Below, in pieces: positions 1 to 6,474 of a stretch of 10,252 nucleotides of DNA; position 1 is the first letter of the stretch, and each line of letters begins with the position of its first letter. The DNA is taken from the NCBI GenBank assembly GCA_900759455.1, contig CAAEVI010000105.1:1-10252 (forward strand). The letters are read 5' to 3'. The notes under the pieces were generated by a model. The model saw nothing but the letters and a program-made list of their open reading frames with translations, did not search any database and was not told the DNA's origin. The position numbers and the translations under genes were made by a program. Origin of the DNA: Erysipelotrichaceae bacterium. GTDB lineage: Bacteria; Bacillota_I; Bacilli_A; Erysipelotrichales; Erysipelotrichaceae.

Positions 1-89
1 ACTGTTAACGACTTGTGGTTCGCTACACTTGGCGGTAACTACCTGTGGTTGGTTTATCTCCAACTGAATTCGTGCCATGCCCGGCACAC
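1..89 (-). mobile_element. 5' end of a putative group IIC intron, cut by the window edge
   Basis: On the minus strand, immediately after the T-tract of the HAD terminator, the sequence starts GTGTGCCGGGCATGGCAC (89 down to 72). This has the GUGYG start of group II introns. It can fold into a GTGCC/GGCAC stem with a GGGCAT loop, close to the first lines of the Oceanobacillus iheyensis group IIC intron as I remember them (GUGUGCCCGGCAUGG). A second small stem, GTTGG/CCAAC around AGATAAA, follows. Class C introns are known to insert just downstream of rho-independent terminators, and that is exactly the position here. Domain V, the reverse transcriptase gene and the 3' end would lie beyond the window, so the family call rests on about 20 bases plus position. 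No ORF is seen in this stretch. Confidence 0.6.
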
Positions 90-90
90 A

Positions 91-133
91 TAAAAGGGAT
101 GTCCCCCTGTAAAATACGGAGGACATCCCTTTA
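91..133 (-). terminator. Terminator after the HAD phosphatase gene
   Basis: A perfect 12-bp inverted repeat pairs 93-104 (AAAGGGATGTCC) with 121-132 (GGACATCCCTTT). The inner bases can pair further with a mismatch. Read on the minus strand the hairpin is followed by TTTTAT. It lies 48 bases after the HAD stop codon, so it most likely ends that transcript. The T-run is short (four), so efficiency may be moderate. The group II intron-like sequence begins right after it. Confidence 0.75.
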
Positions 134-180
134 CCAAACACTGATGCATGCACATCTATTTTTATGATAAATCACTAAAA

Positions 181-822
181 TCAGCAAAATTTTTCTATCT
201 GCTGCAAAAGGTCTTTAAATTCATTAATTCTCGCGTCATATTGTTTGACATCACCGAAACCATACGATGCATAAATAAACGGGATCCCTGCTATCTTACA
301 GGCCTCCTGGTCTTTAAGCGTATCTCCGACATAAACAGCATTCGTAATACGGTTACGTTTCATGATCAGTTTGATATTTTCTCCCTTCACAAGCTGTGTG
401 CGCCCATACATTTCGAAATCAACAAAATATTTTCCAATATCATGTGCGGCAAACATTGCCTGTACATAACCGTCATCTGCATTAGTAACGATCATTAACG
501 GATGATTTTCCGCCAGTTTTCGCAATGTTGTTTCAACATCCGGATAAAGACAGCCGCCATGTTTTGACAGGTATTCATTCTCATATGACATACATTTTCT
601 GATCAAGTCATATCGCTCCTGTGAAGAAAGCTGAGGAAAGAGCTGATCTGCTATTTCCTCTATTTCCAGACCGGTGATGGAAACAATATCTTCAACAGTA
701 AGGTAATTCTTCCATCCTTTATTCTGATAAAGATATTCATTATATGCTGCTGTCACTCCTGCTGTTGCATTCCATAATGTGCCATCCATATCAAAAATAA
801 TGCAGGTATTTTTATTATTCAT
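181..822 (-). CDS. HAD-superfamily phosphatase (subfamily IA, phosphoglycolate phosphatase-like)
   Basis: A 213-aa protein with the full HAD signature. Motif I is DMDGT at 11-15, with D11 the expected nucleophile and D13 the acid/base. Motif II is VTNAD at 112-116, motif III is K146, and motif IV is GDTLKD at 166-171 with Mg-binding acidic residues. The segment between motifs I and II (about 20-95) is the helical cap expected for subfamily IA, as in Gph/PGMB-like enzymes. These are soluble Mg-dependent phosphomonoesterases; the substrate cannot be read from sequence, and phosphoglycolate, a sugar phosphate or a nucleotide are all possible. The ATG has AAAGGAGT about 8 bases upstream. The gene follows greA closely but is separated from it by a strong terminator whose T-tract ends only a few bases before the ribosome binding site, so its expression must come from read-through or a promoter I cannot see. 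Family call sure, substrate unknown. Confidence 0.9.
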   Translation of the reverse strand: MNNKNTCIIFDMDGTLWNATAGVTAAYNEYLYQNKGWKNYLTVEDIVSITGLEIEEIADQLFPQLSSQERYDLIRKCMSYENEYLSKHGGCLYPDVETTLRKLAENHPLMIVTNADDGYVQAMFAAHDIGKYFVDFEMYGRTQLVKGENIKLIMKRNRITNAVYVGDTLKDQEACKIAGIPFIYASYGFGDVKQYDARINEFKDLLQQIEKFC

Positions 823-840
823 TCTTATCCACTCCTTTAT

Positions 841-865
841 AAAAAAACAGTCCGAAGGACTGTTT
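841..865 (-). terminator. Strong rho-independent terminator after greA
   Basis: A 9-bp perfect stem pairs 845-853 (AAACAGTCC) with 857-865 (GGACTGTTT). On the minus strand it is followed by seven T (847-841). It begins 8 bases after the greA stop codon. It is also the leader of the HAD gene: the T-tract ends only about 3 bases before the HAD Shine-Dalgarno sequence. Confidence 0.9.
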
Positions 866-872
866 CTTACTG

Positions 873-1361
873 TTATTTCAGATTCAGGATCTTCACATCA
901 TAAGGTTCTTCAACATTTCCGATATGTACGATTTCATTTACCTTATGATCCATAAGGGCAACCGCCAGCGGTGTAATGTTTGACAGACGTCCATTCATCG
1001 GGTCCGCCTCAATTGAACCAACGATCGTGTATGTTTCCTCACTGTTGTCACTAAGATCAAGAATAGTAACTGTGGAACCCAGTGTTACTGCCTTCCCTGA
1101 AACAGATTCCTTATCTCCTTCAATGATAACGGCATTGGAAATCATATTTTCCAATTCACGGATTCGTGCTTCAACCTGTGCCTGATGGTCACGCGCAGCA
1201 TCATAATCGGCATTTTCACTAAGGTCACCCTGAGCACGTGCTTCCTGCAGCTCCACGATGACTTCCTGACGTACGACGTGAATCAAATTATCCTGTTCTT
1301 TTACTAACTCATCCAAGCCTTCCTTGGTCACAAAAAACTTGTGTTCATTTTCCTGAGCCAT
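873..1361 (-). CDS. greA: Transcription elongation factor GreA
   Basis: A 162-aa protein of normal GreA length. The N-terminal antiparallel coiled coil (about 10-75) carries the family hallmark EARAQGDLSENADYDAA (40-56). D46 and E49 correspond to the acidic tip residues (E. coli D41, E44) that reach the RNA polymerase active site through the secondary channel and help it cleave backtracked RNA. The C-terminal FKBP-like domain (about 85-160) shows VTLGSTVTI and the closing SNITPLAVAL region. The ATG is preceded by AAGGAGTGATACA, a good ribosome binding site. An extended -10 promoter lies in the gap after mltG, and a strong terminator follows the stop, so greA can be a single-gene unit as well as being reached from the upstream cluster. 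B. subtilis also has greA downstream of mltG, but with several genes between. Confidence 0.97.
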   Translation of the reverse strand: MAQENEHKFFVTKEGLDELVKEQDNLIHVVRQEVIVELQEARAQGDLSENADYDAARDHQAQVEARIRELENMISNAVIIEGDKESVSGKAVTLGSTVTILDLSDNSEETYTIVGSIEADPMNGRLSNITPLAVALMDHKVNEIVHIGNVEEPYDVKILNLK

Positions 1362-1385
1362 TGTATCACTCCTTATTCGCTCGGT

Positions 1386-1415
1386 ATTATACCATGTTTT
1401 TCCCTATTGTGCCAT
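1386..1415 (-). promoter_or_regulatory. Promoter of greA (extended -10)
   Basis: On the minus strand TGGTATAAT (1394-1386) is a consensus -10 with the TG extension. A weak -35, ATGGCA (1415-1410), sits 18 bases upstream. Transcription would start about 1379, giving greA a leader of under 20 bases with its AAGGAGT site. Confidence 0.65.
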
Positions 1416-1438
1416 ACTATTCCTCCGGAATTTTATGA

Positions 1439-2551
1439 TCAGAAAATCAGATTCAGTTCCTCCTGAAGTTTTTGATGTTCTTCATAAGTTTTACTGTAAT
1501 ATACTTTTCCAGCCTCACCCTTCACTCCGTTGATATCAGCAATGAAAAATAAATAGTCGTTATTCTCCGGATGAAGGACAGCTTCAATCGCCTCTTCGCC
1601 CGGATTTAAAATCGGTCCAACCGGAAGCCCGCTATGAAGATAAGTGTTATAAGGTGAATCAATATCCGTACTTGCTTCGCATGCTTTCCAGCTGTCCGTA
1701 TCAGAACGATCCAAATCATCATACAAAGCATAACAAACCGTTACCGTTGATTGTAAAGGCATATCTGCTTTCAGACGATTATAGAATACCCCGGCAATAC
1801 GCTGCATGTCTTCACTGGTTGCCGCTTCATATTGAACGATGCTTGCCAGCGTAATCAGTTTATGAAGGCTCAGTTCACTTGAATCAATATCCGCTTTATA
1901 TTTTTCATAAATTGTTTCGAAATGATCAAGAAAAGTTCGTGTGATTTCGTCTTCTGTTGCATCTTTGTCAAAAGCGTATGTTTCAGGAAACAAATATCCT
2001 TCCAGTTTGACACGGTATGCATCATTATTGAGATCATCTGCATTTAAAAAAGCATAATCAGCGGCAAGTTCTTCTATATAAACCTGATTGTTCCACAGCT
2101 TTAGCAATTTACTGCTGTCGATTCCCAGATTTTGATGCAGCAGATCTGCATAATCTTTCGCCCACTTTCCTTCCGGAAAAGTAATCAGCACCTGATTTGC
2201 GCTTGCTGCGGCCGCATCATTCAATGTATGCAAAATTTCATCGACTGACATGCTGTCGTTTAAGATAAAACTACCGGCCTTATTCTGCGTCTGATTCGAC
2301 AAACGGGCATGAATGCCGGCAATCGTACTGTTCTTAATGAGGTTTTGCTGCTGTAATCGATCCAACACGCTGGACATGGTTTCGCCCTCTTCTATGACAA
2401 AAATCACATTTTCTTTCTTTTCATTCACCGCAGAGAGCTCATTTAGGTAAAAAGTATAGCCTCCCCCGAAAACAAGAATCACTGTCACGCACATTAACAC
2501 AATGATTCGATTTCTTTTTTTCAGCTTGCCCTTATTCATTTTCTTCATCAT
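1439..2551 (-). CDS. mltG: Endolytic murein transglycosylase MltG (YceG-like)
   Basis: A 370-aa single-pass membrane protein. A basic N-terminus is followed by a membrane helix (about 15-36, IIVLMCVTVILVF), a LysM-like region (about 48-110) and the YceG domain. Hallmarks are LEGYLFPETY (183-192), ASIVQYEA (236-243) with E242 at the position of the E. coli catalytic E218, AGVFYNRLK, and SPYNTYLHSGLPVGPILNPG near the C-terminus. The family cuts nascent glycan strands at the outer membrane face and helps set peptidoglycan strand length. Two divergences from the usual motif: the first Glu of ASIIEKE is Gln, and the usual LQSDPTV reads LQSTVTV. The open frame runs to a TTG at 2557, but GGAGC (2564-2560) is only two bases from it and 8 bases from the ATG at 2551, so I place the start there. 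The gene overlaps the DUF1292 gene by 20 bases, implying coupled translation. Confidence 0.93.
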   Translation of the reverse strand: MMKKMNKGKLKKRNRIIVLMCVTVILVFGGGYTFYLNELSAVNEKKENVIFVIEEGETMSSVLDRLQQQNLIKNSTIAGIHARLSNQTQNKAGSFILNDSMSVDEILHTLNDAAAASANQVLITFPEGKWAKDYADLLHQNLGIDSSKLLKLWNNQVYIEELAADYAFLNADDLNNDAYRVKLEGYLFPETYAFDKDATEDEITRTFLDHFETIYEKYKADIDSSELSLHKLITLASIVQYEAATSEDMQRIAGVFYNRLKADMPLQSTVTVCYALYDDLDRSDTDSWKACEASTDIDSPYNTYLHSGLPVGPILNPGEEAIEAVLHPENNDYLFFIADINGVKGEAGKVYYSKTYEEHQKLQEELNLIF

Positions 2552-2786
2552 TGACAAAAGCTCCGATTACTTCTTCGATCATCGACCATTCTTCATCACT
2601 ATCTACCGGCAAAAGACTTCCTTCATCATCATATGCGGAAGCATAGACCTCTCCGTCTTCTTCCTGTGGATCTTCAAAAACAACATATTTCTTTTGATAT
2701 TCATCACTTTCGAAAGTAAAGAGAATGGTCATTCTTTTTTCATTTCCGTTTTCATCAACTACATAAAGACTATTTGAGTCAAGCAT
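2532..2786 (-). CDS. DUF1292 (YrzB-like) small acidic protein
   Basis: An 84-aa, strongly acidic protein. The first half (about 5-45) has the DUF1292 pattern: VVDENGNE, then MTILFTFESDEYQKKYVVFED, broken here only by my listing. The second half carries ASAYDDEGSLLPVDSDEEW and a final helix IEEVIGAFVNDEENE. Function is unknown; family members are conserved between ruvX and mltG in Firmicutes, as B. subtilis yrzB is, and that is the position here. AGGAGGATTAAGA precedes the ATG. The 3' end overlaps the start of mltG, so expression of the two is probably linked. No membrane segment or catalytic motif seen. Confidence 0.88.
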   Translation of the reverse strand: MLDSNSLYVVDENGNEKRMTILFTFESDEYQKKYVVFEDPQEEDGEVYASAYDDEGSLLPVDSDEEWSMIEEVIGAFVNDEENE

Positions 2787-2811
2787 TTCTTAATCCTCCT
2801 AATTCACAGAA

Positions 2812-2830
2812 AGGGGCTTTTTCAGCCCCT
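2812..2830 (-). other. Hairpin across the ruvX stop codon (weak terminator or mRNA stem)
   Basis: A perfect 7-bp stem, AGGGGCT (2812-2818) with AGCCCCT (2824-2830), has a 5-base loop that contains part of the ruvX stop codon. On the minus strand it is followed by only TTCTG, so it is a poor terminator. It may stabilise the mRNA or lower the level of the downstream DUF1292-mltG part. Confidence 0.5.
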
Positions 2831-3244
2831 ATTTAAATAATCCAAATAACTTTGAAGTATCTGAACTGCTGCCATCTGATCAATGACTTTTTTTCTTTTT
2901 TTACGGGATACATCTCCCTGCAGCAAAATACGATTCGCGGCCACTGTTGTCAAGCGCTCATCCCATAACACAACCTTTACGCCCAACGTCTCCAGCTTTT
3001 TTTGAAAAGCAATTGAAATTTCTCCGCGTTCACCGATATCACCATTCATATGTTTCGGCAGTCCTAACACGATACAATCAGCACGCTCTTTTTCAATAAC
3101 CTCAGCAGCCATATGAAATGCCTTTTCATAATCATCACTTTCAAAGCGAAGTGTCGTCAAGGCACGGGCAATCATTCCTAGCGGATCGCTGATACTGATG
3201 CCCAGTGTTTTGCTGCCAAGGTCAAACCCTAGTATTCTATTCAT
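2822..3244 (-). CDS. ruvX: RuvX/YqgF family RNase H-fold nuclease (16S rRNA 5' processing / putative Holliday junction resolvase)
   Basis: A 140-aa protein, the usual length for the family. The RNase H-like fold is marked by GFDLGSKTLGISISD (6-20) with D8, VLGLPKHMNG (59-68), WDERLTT (94-100) with E96, and IDQMAAVQIL (121-130) with D122. These three acidic residues are the expected metal-binding site. Family members mature 16S rRNA 5' ends, and a Holliday junction resolvase role has been proposed. An ATG exists further upstream at 3286, but it has no ribosome binding site and would overlap ireB by 50 bases. The ATG at 3244 has GGAGGAAA directly before it and overlaps the ireB stop as ATGAATAG. 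The tight ireB-ruvX arrangement matches B. subtilis yrzL-yrrK. Confidence 0.93.
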   Translation of the reverse strand: MNRILGFDLGSKTLGISISDPLGMIARALTTLRFESDDYEKAFHMAAEVIEKERADCIVLGLPKHMNGDIGERGEISIAFQKKLETLGVKVVLWDERLTTVAANRILLQGDVSRKKRKKVIDQMAAVQILQSYLDYLNRG

Positions 3245-3494
3245 TTTCCTCCAAATAAGCTCTGACAAGCTCTTCGATAATTTCATAACGTTCTACGCTT
3301 TGAATAATCGTACGAGCATTTTTGTGTGAAGATATATATGCAGGATCATTGGAAATTAGATAACCCGCCAACTGGTTTACTGAGTTGTAACCTCTTTCCT
3401 CGAGTGCCTCCTGTACCAGGCGAAGCACATGTTTGATCGTATCGCGTCTGAGATCCTCTGAACGAAACGACATCGTCTCCGTAATATCCTTCAT
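3237..3494 (-). CDS. ireB: IreB family regulatory phosphoprotein (DUF965/UPF0297)
   Basis: An 85-aa protein matching the IreB family over its whole length: TMSFRSEDLRRDTIKHVLRL near the start, ALEERGYNSVNQLAGYLISN in the middle, and PAYISSHKNARTIIQSVERY towards the end. The family is a small helical dimer. In Enterococcus faecalis, IreB is phosphorylated by the PASTA kinase IreK on N-terminal threonines and acts negatively in cephalosporin resistance. Here T5 and T7 lie in the same N-terminal tail, so kinase control is plausible but inferred. AAGGAGGTAATCAT precedes the ATG. The stop overlaps the ruvX start by 8 bases, so the two are translationally coupled. Placement between alaS and ruvX is the standard Firmicutes order. 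Confidence 0.93.
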   Translation of the reverse strand: MKDITETMSFRSEDLRRDTIKHVLRLVQEALEERGYNSVNQLAGYLISNDPAYISSHKNARTIIQSVERYEIIEELVRAYLEENE

Positions 3495-3514
3495 ATGATT
3501 ACCTCCTTTTTCAT

Positions 3515-3543
3515 ATTATAAACTTATTTTAAACCATTTTCGA
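3515..3543 (-). promoter_or_regulatory. Possible promoter for the ireB-ruvX-DUF1292-mltG set
   Basis: In the gap after alaS the minus strand has a consensus -10, TATAAT (3520-3515), with TCGAAA (3543-3538, four of six matches) 17 bases upstream. The start would fall about 3508, just before the ireB ribosome binding site. I see no terminator hairpin between alaS and ireB, so the genes could also be read through from alaS. Confidence 0.45.
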
Positions 3544-6180
3544 TTAAATTGAAAGTGTTTCAGTCAGCATATTTTCAACGGCAGCAAGAGCCTCGTCCAG
3601 CTTCGTAAGATCTTTTCCTCCCGCCTGTGCAAGATCTGGCTTTCCTCCGCCGTTTCCGCCGCAGGCTACAGCAGCTTTCTTCACAAGGTCACCACAGCGG
3701 ATACCTTTTGCAACAGCACCTTTTCCTGCACCGGCCACAAATACAAGTTTATCATTTGCAGAAGATGCAAGGAATACAACACTGTTATCCTTTTGTGACT
3801 TAATATTAGATGCAATATCCTTCATAGCTTTTGCATCCACACCGTCAAGACGTTCGATCAGCACTTCAAATGCACCGACCGTCTTCAGCTGATTTACAAG
3901 ATCATTTGCCTTCAACGCAAACATCTGATCTTTCAAATGAGCACACTCTTTATTTCTTTCATTCAGATCCGCAGTCAGCTGTGCAACCTTCTGTTCCACA
4001 TTTGTTATACCGTTCATCTTCAGGGAATGAGAAATGTTCAAGAGGGTCTGCTGATTTGCTGCAAACTCCTGGTATGCAGCATATCCTGTTTTAGCAGTAA
4101 TACGTCGAACACCAGAACCGATACTTTCCTCAGATACGATCTTGCATATTCCGATCTGATTTGTATTGTCAACATGACAGCCTCCGCAGAACTCACATGA
4201 TACATCGCCCATAGTTACGACGCGCACGATATCTCCGTACTTTTCGTCAAACAGTGCAGTCGCATTACGTTTTTTTGCTTCTGCGATAGGAAGTTCTTCC
4301 TTTACGACATTATAGCATCCAGTAATATATTTATTAACCAGCGCCTCTATTTCCATTAACTGGTCCTCGCTGATTTTCTCGAAATGAGTAAAATCGAAAC
4401 GCAGATATTCCGGGCAGTTATAAGAACCGGCCTGGGCGATGTGAGAACCGATTACTTCCTTCAACGCGCTTTGCAGCAAATGCGTGCAGGAATGGTTTGC
4501 TGTAGTCTGTGCACGCTTGACAGCATCTACCTTCAACTGCAGACGATCATGAACACGTAGGCTTCCCTTTTCAACAGAGACATGGTGCAGCGGCTGTCCG
4601 TGAGGTGCCTTATGAACCTCATTGATTTTGGCAATGCATCCGTCATTGGATATCATACCGCAGTCACCGATCTGTCCTCCGCTTTCGGCATAGAAACAAG
4701 TCGTATCAAAAATGACGCTTCCTTCATCGCTGATTTCATCGACAAGTTTTCCGTCTTTGAACAGCGCAATAATTTCTCCTTCACAGGAAAGATTATCATA
4801 TCCAACAAAAACGGAAGGATCTTCAAAATTCATCAAATCCGCAGCCTGGCTTCCCATTGAGTTCAGATCGCCTCGCGCAGCACGTGCACGCTCTTTCTGC
4901 ATCTTCATTTCGGCTTCATACTCTTCGTGATTGACTTTTAAACCGTTCTCAGCCGCAATTTCCGCAGTCAGTTCATAAGGAAAACCATATGTATCATACA
5001 ACCGGAATACTACCTTTCCGCTCAGGATTCCGTCTTCCGCCTTGGCGATTTCATCATTAAGCAAACGCTCTCCGTTAGCCAGTGTCTTATGGAATGTTTC
5101 TTCTTCGATACGAACCAGATTTTCATTATAAGCAACTTTTTCCTGCAGATACGGATAGAAATCCTTCATTTCATCTGCAACCACCTTGACCAGTTGATAC
5201 ATGAACGGCTTATCAATTCCCAGCTTAATTCCGTAACGTACCGCACGGCGAAGCACACGACGCAACACATAGCCGCGTCCGTTGTTAGAGAAATTTGCTC
5301 CGTCACTTAAAGCAAAGGTAACCGTACGGATATGATCGGCAATGACACGATATGCCATTTTATACTCGCCTTCATACGGATATTTGGCAATTTTCTCAGT
5401 TGCGCGAATGATTGGAAGGAACAAATCAGTATCAAAATTTGTTTCGCCGCCCTGAATCAACGAAACTAAACGTTCAAGACCCATTCCTGTATCAATATTT
5501 TTCTGCGGCAGTTCTTTATACTCTTTTCTTGGAAGTTCAGGTTTGCAGTCATACTGTGAGAACACAATGTTCCATACTTCAATATAACGGTCATTTTCCA
5601 GTTCTTCAAAAAACAAACGTTCCCCTAACCCCTGTGGATCGTAAGCTTCTCCGCGGTCAAAGAAAATTTCTGAATCAGGTCCACCCGGGCCTTCACCAAT
5701 TTCCCAAAAGTTATCATCAGTTCTGAGAATGTGAGACGGATCAACGCCGCACTCTTCCGTCCAAACACGATATGCCTCATCATCATCTGTATAGACTGAA
5801 ATATACAGTTTATCCTTCGGGAAATTAATCCATTTCGGATCGGTCAGAAATTCCCACGCAAAATGAATAGCCTCTTTTTTGAAATAATCGCCGATGGAAA
5901 AATTTCCAAGCATTTCAAAAAAAGTATGGTGGCGCGCTGTTTTCCCTACATTTTCAATATCATTTGTACGAATTGATTTCTGCGCATTTGCAATGCGGTT
6001 GCTTTTTGGTTTTTCAGTACCGTCAAAATATTTCTTTAATGCTGCTACACCGGCATTGATCCACAAAAGCGTTGGATCATTGTGTGGTACAAGTGATGCC
6101 CCTGGCTCAATCATATGGCCGTGTTCTTTAAAATAATCAAGAAACAACTGACGTACCTGATTCCCTGTTAACTGTTTCAT
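3544..6180 (-). CDS. alaS: Alanyl-tRNA synthetase
   Basis: An 878-aa class II synthetase of usual full length. The N-terminal catalytic domain (about 1-240) shows HHTFFEMLGNFSIGDYF (84-100) and GMGLERL (232-238, motif 3). The tRNA-recognition region carries GYVLRRVLRRA (303-313). The editing domain has FYAESGGQIGD (496-506), HSCTH (563-567, the HxxxH zinc motif) and CGGCH (665-669), so misacylated Ser/Gly-tRNA-Ala clearance is expected to be intact. Residue 668 is Cys where the common form is CGGTH. A coiled segment (about 710-755) leads into the C-terminal DHHA1/C-Ala domain with AGAGKGAVAKG and CGGNGGGKPDLAQAGGKD. GGAGGATGTTAG precedes the ATG. Expression is controlled by a T-box leader with an alanine specifier. 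Position upstream of ireB-ruvX matches other Firmicutes. Confidence 0.98.
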   Translation of the reverse strand: MKQLTGNQVRQLFLDYFKEHGHMIEPGASLVPHNDPTLLWINAGVAALKKYFDGTEKPKSNRIANAQKSIRTNDIENVGKTARHHTFFEMLGNFSIGDYFKKEAIHFAWEFLTDPKWINFPKDKLYISVYTDDDEAYRVWTEECGVDPSHILRTDDNFWEIGEGPGGPDSEIFFDRGEAYDPQGLGERLFFEELENDRYIEVWNIVFSQYDCKPELPRKEYKELPQKNIDTGMGLERLVSLIQGGETNFDTDLFLPIIRATEKIAKYPYEGEYKMAYRVIADHIRTVTFALSDGANFSNNGRGYVLRRVLRRAVRYGIKLGIDKPFMYQLVKVVADEMKDFYPYLQEKVAYNENLVRIEEETFHKTLANGERLLNDEIAKAEDGILSGKVVFRLYDTYGFPYELTAEIAAENGLKVNHEEYEAEMKMQKERARAARGDLNSMGSQAADLMNFEDPSVFVGYDNLSCEGEIIALFKDGKLVDEISDEGSVIFDTTCFYAESGGQIGDCGMISNDGCIAKINEVHKAPHGQPLHHVSVEKGSLRVHDRLQLKVDAVKRAQTTANHSCTHLLQSALKEVIGSHIAQAGSYNCPEYLRFDFTHFEKISEDQLMEIEALVNKYITGCYNVVKEELPIAEAKKRNATALFDEKYGDIVRVVTMGDVSCEFCGGCHVDNTNQIGICKIVSEESIGSGVRRITAKTGYAAYQEFAANQQTLLNISHSLKMNGITNVEQKVAQLTADLNERNKECAHLKDQMFALKANDLVNQLKTVGAFEVLIERLDGVDAKAMKDIASNIKSQKDNSVVFLASSANDKLVFVAGAGKGAVAKGIRCGDLVKKAAVACGGNGGGKPDLAQAGGKDLTKLDEALAAVENMLTETLSI

Positions 6181-6199
6181 CTAACATCCTCCTTCAAAT

Positions 6200-6226
6200 A
6201 AAAAAACGTTCCTGCTCCAGGAACGT
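6200..6226 (-). terminator. Terminator of the alaS T-box
   Basis: A 9-bp perfect stem pairs 6206-6214 (ACGTTCCTG) with 6218-6226 (CAGGAACGT). On the minus strand seven T follow (6206-6200). It is the off-state fold of the T-box and lies 12 bases before the ribosome binding site core of alaS. Confidence 0.93.
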
Positions 6227-6410
6227 AATCGATACGCGGTACCATCCTAGTTCATCATACATGATGCCCTCAAAGTCTTTATCCCGCTGACCAGCGTCTG
6301 ACTCCAAAGTAGCTGTTCCCTTCAACCGTCAGAAAGCTTTCACCAACCGCTTTTTCTCTATGCTTCAGATTCAAGGTACTTTTCTTTTTCAACGTCAAGT
6401 TATCGAACAT
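6200..6410 (-). promoter_or_regulatory. T-box riboswitch, alanine specific (alaS leader)
   Basis: The minus strand carries the T-box sequence AGGATGGTACCGCG (6248-6235), one base off the consensus. TGGT within it can pair with the ACCA end of uncharged tRNA-Ala. In Stem I, AGTA (6380-6377) faces GAACAGCTA; the specifier is GCT at 6313-6311, an Ala codon followed by A, in the usual place after GAAC. AAAG (6387-6384) can pair with CTTT (6309-6306) below it, and CCTT (6376-6373) with AAGG (6322-6319) above. GGTTGGTGAAAG (about 6348-6337) is in the distal part. CGCTGGTCAGCG is a Stem III candidate. The bases CGTTCCT that close the antiterminator with AGGA are also the first arm of the terminator, so the two folds exclude each other. 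Uncharged tRNA-Ala should turn alaS on. Confidence 0.93.
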
Positions 6411-6415
6411 GATAT

Positions 6416-6444
6416 ATTTTATCATAAACAAAAGAAAGACGCAA
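6416..6444 (-). promoter_or_regulatory. Promoter of the alaS leader (extended -10)
   Basis: The minus strand has -35 TTGCGT (6444-6439), a 17-base spacer, and TGATAAAAT as an extended -10 (TAAAAT at 6421-6416). The predicted start, about 6410, is just upstream of Stem I of the T-box. Confidence 0.75.
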
Positions 6445-6474
6445 TCACATCTCTTCTATTCTATTTTCGAACAT

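Noticed and set aside
6..51. Two similar segments TAACGACTTGTGGTT and TAACTACCTGTGGTT 30 bases apart
   Set aside because: Looks like a direct repeat, but it is only two copies with mismatches and fits the internal structure of the intron-like RNA better than a separate repeat element or CRISPR.
148..498. Plus-strand ORF of 116 codons
   Set aside because: It lies entirely opposite the HAD gene, has no ribosome binding site, and its protein is typical of a shadow frame.
832..850. TATAAA just before the HAD ribosome binding site as a -10
   Set aside because: No usable -35 at 16-18 bases upstream (the position falls in the terminator stem), and the start would fall in or after the ribosome binding site.
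2822..3286. Longer ruvX starting at the ATG at 3286
   Set aside because: No Shine-Dalgarno and a 50-base overlap with ireB, while the ATG at 3244 has GGAGGAAA and gives the normal family length.
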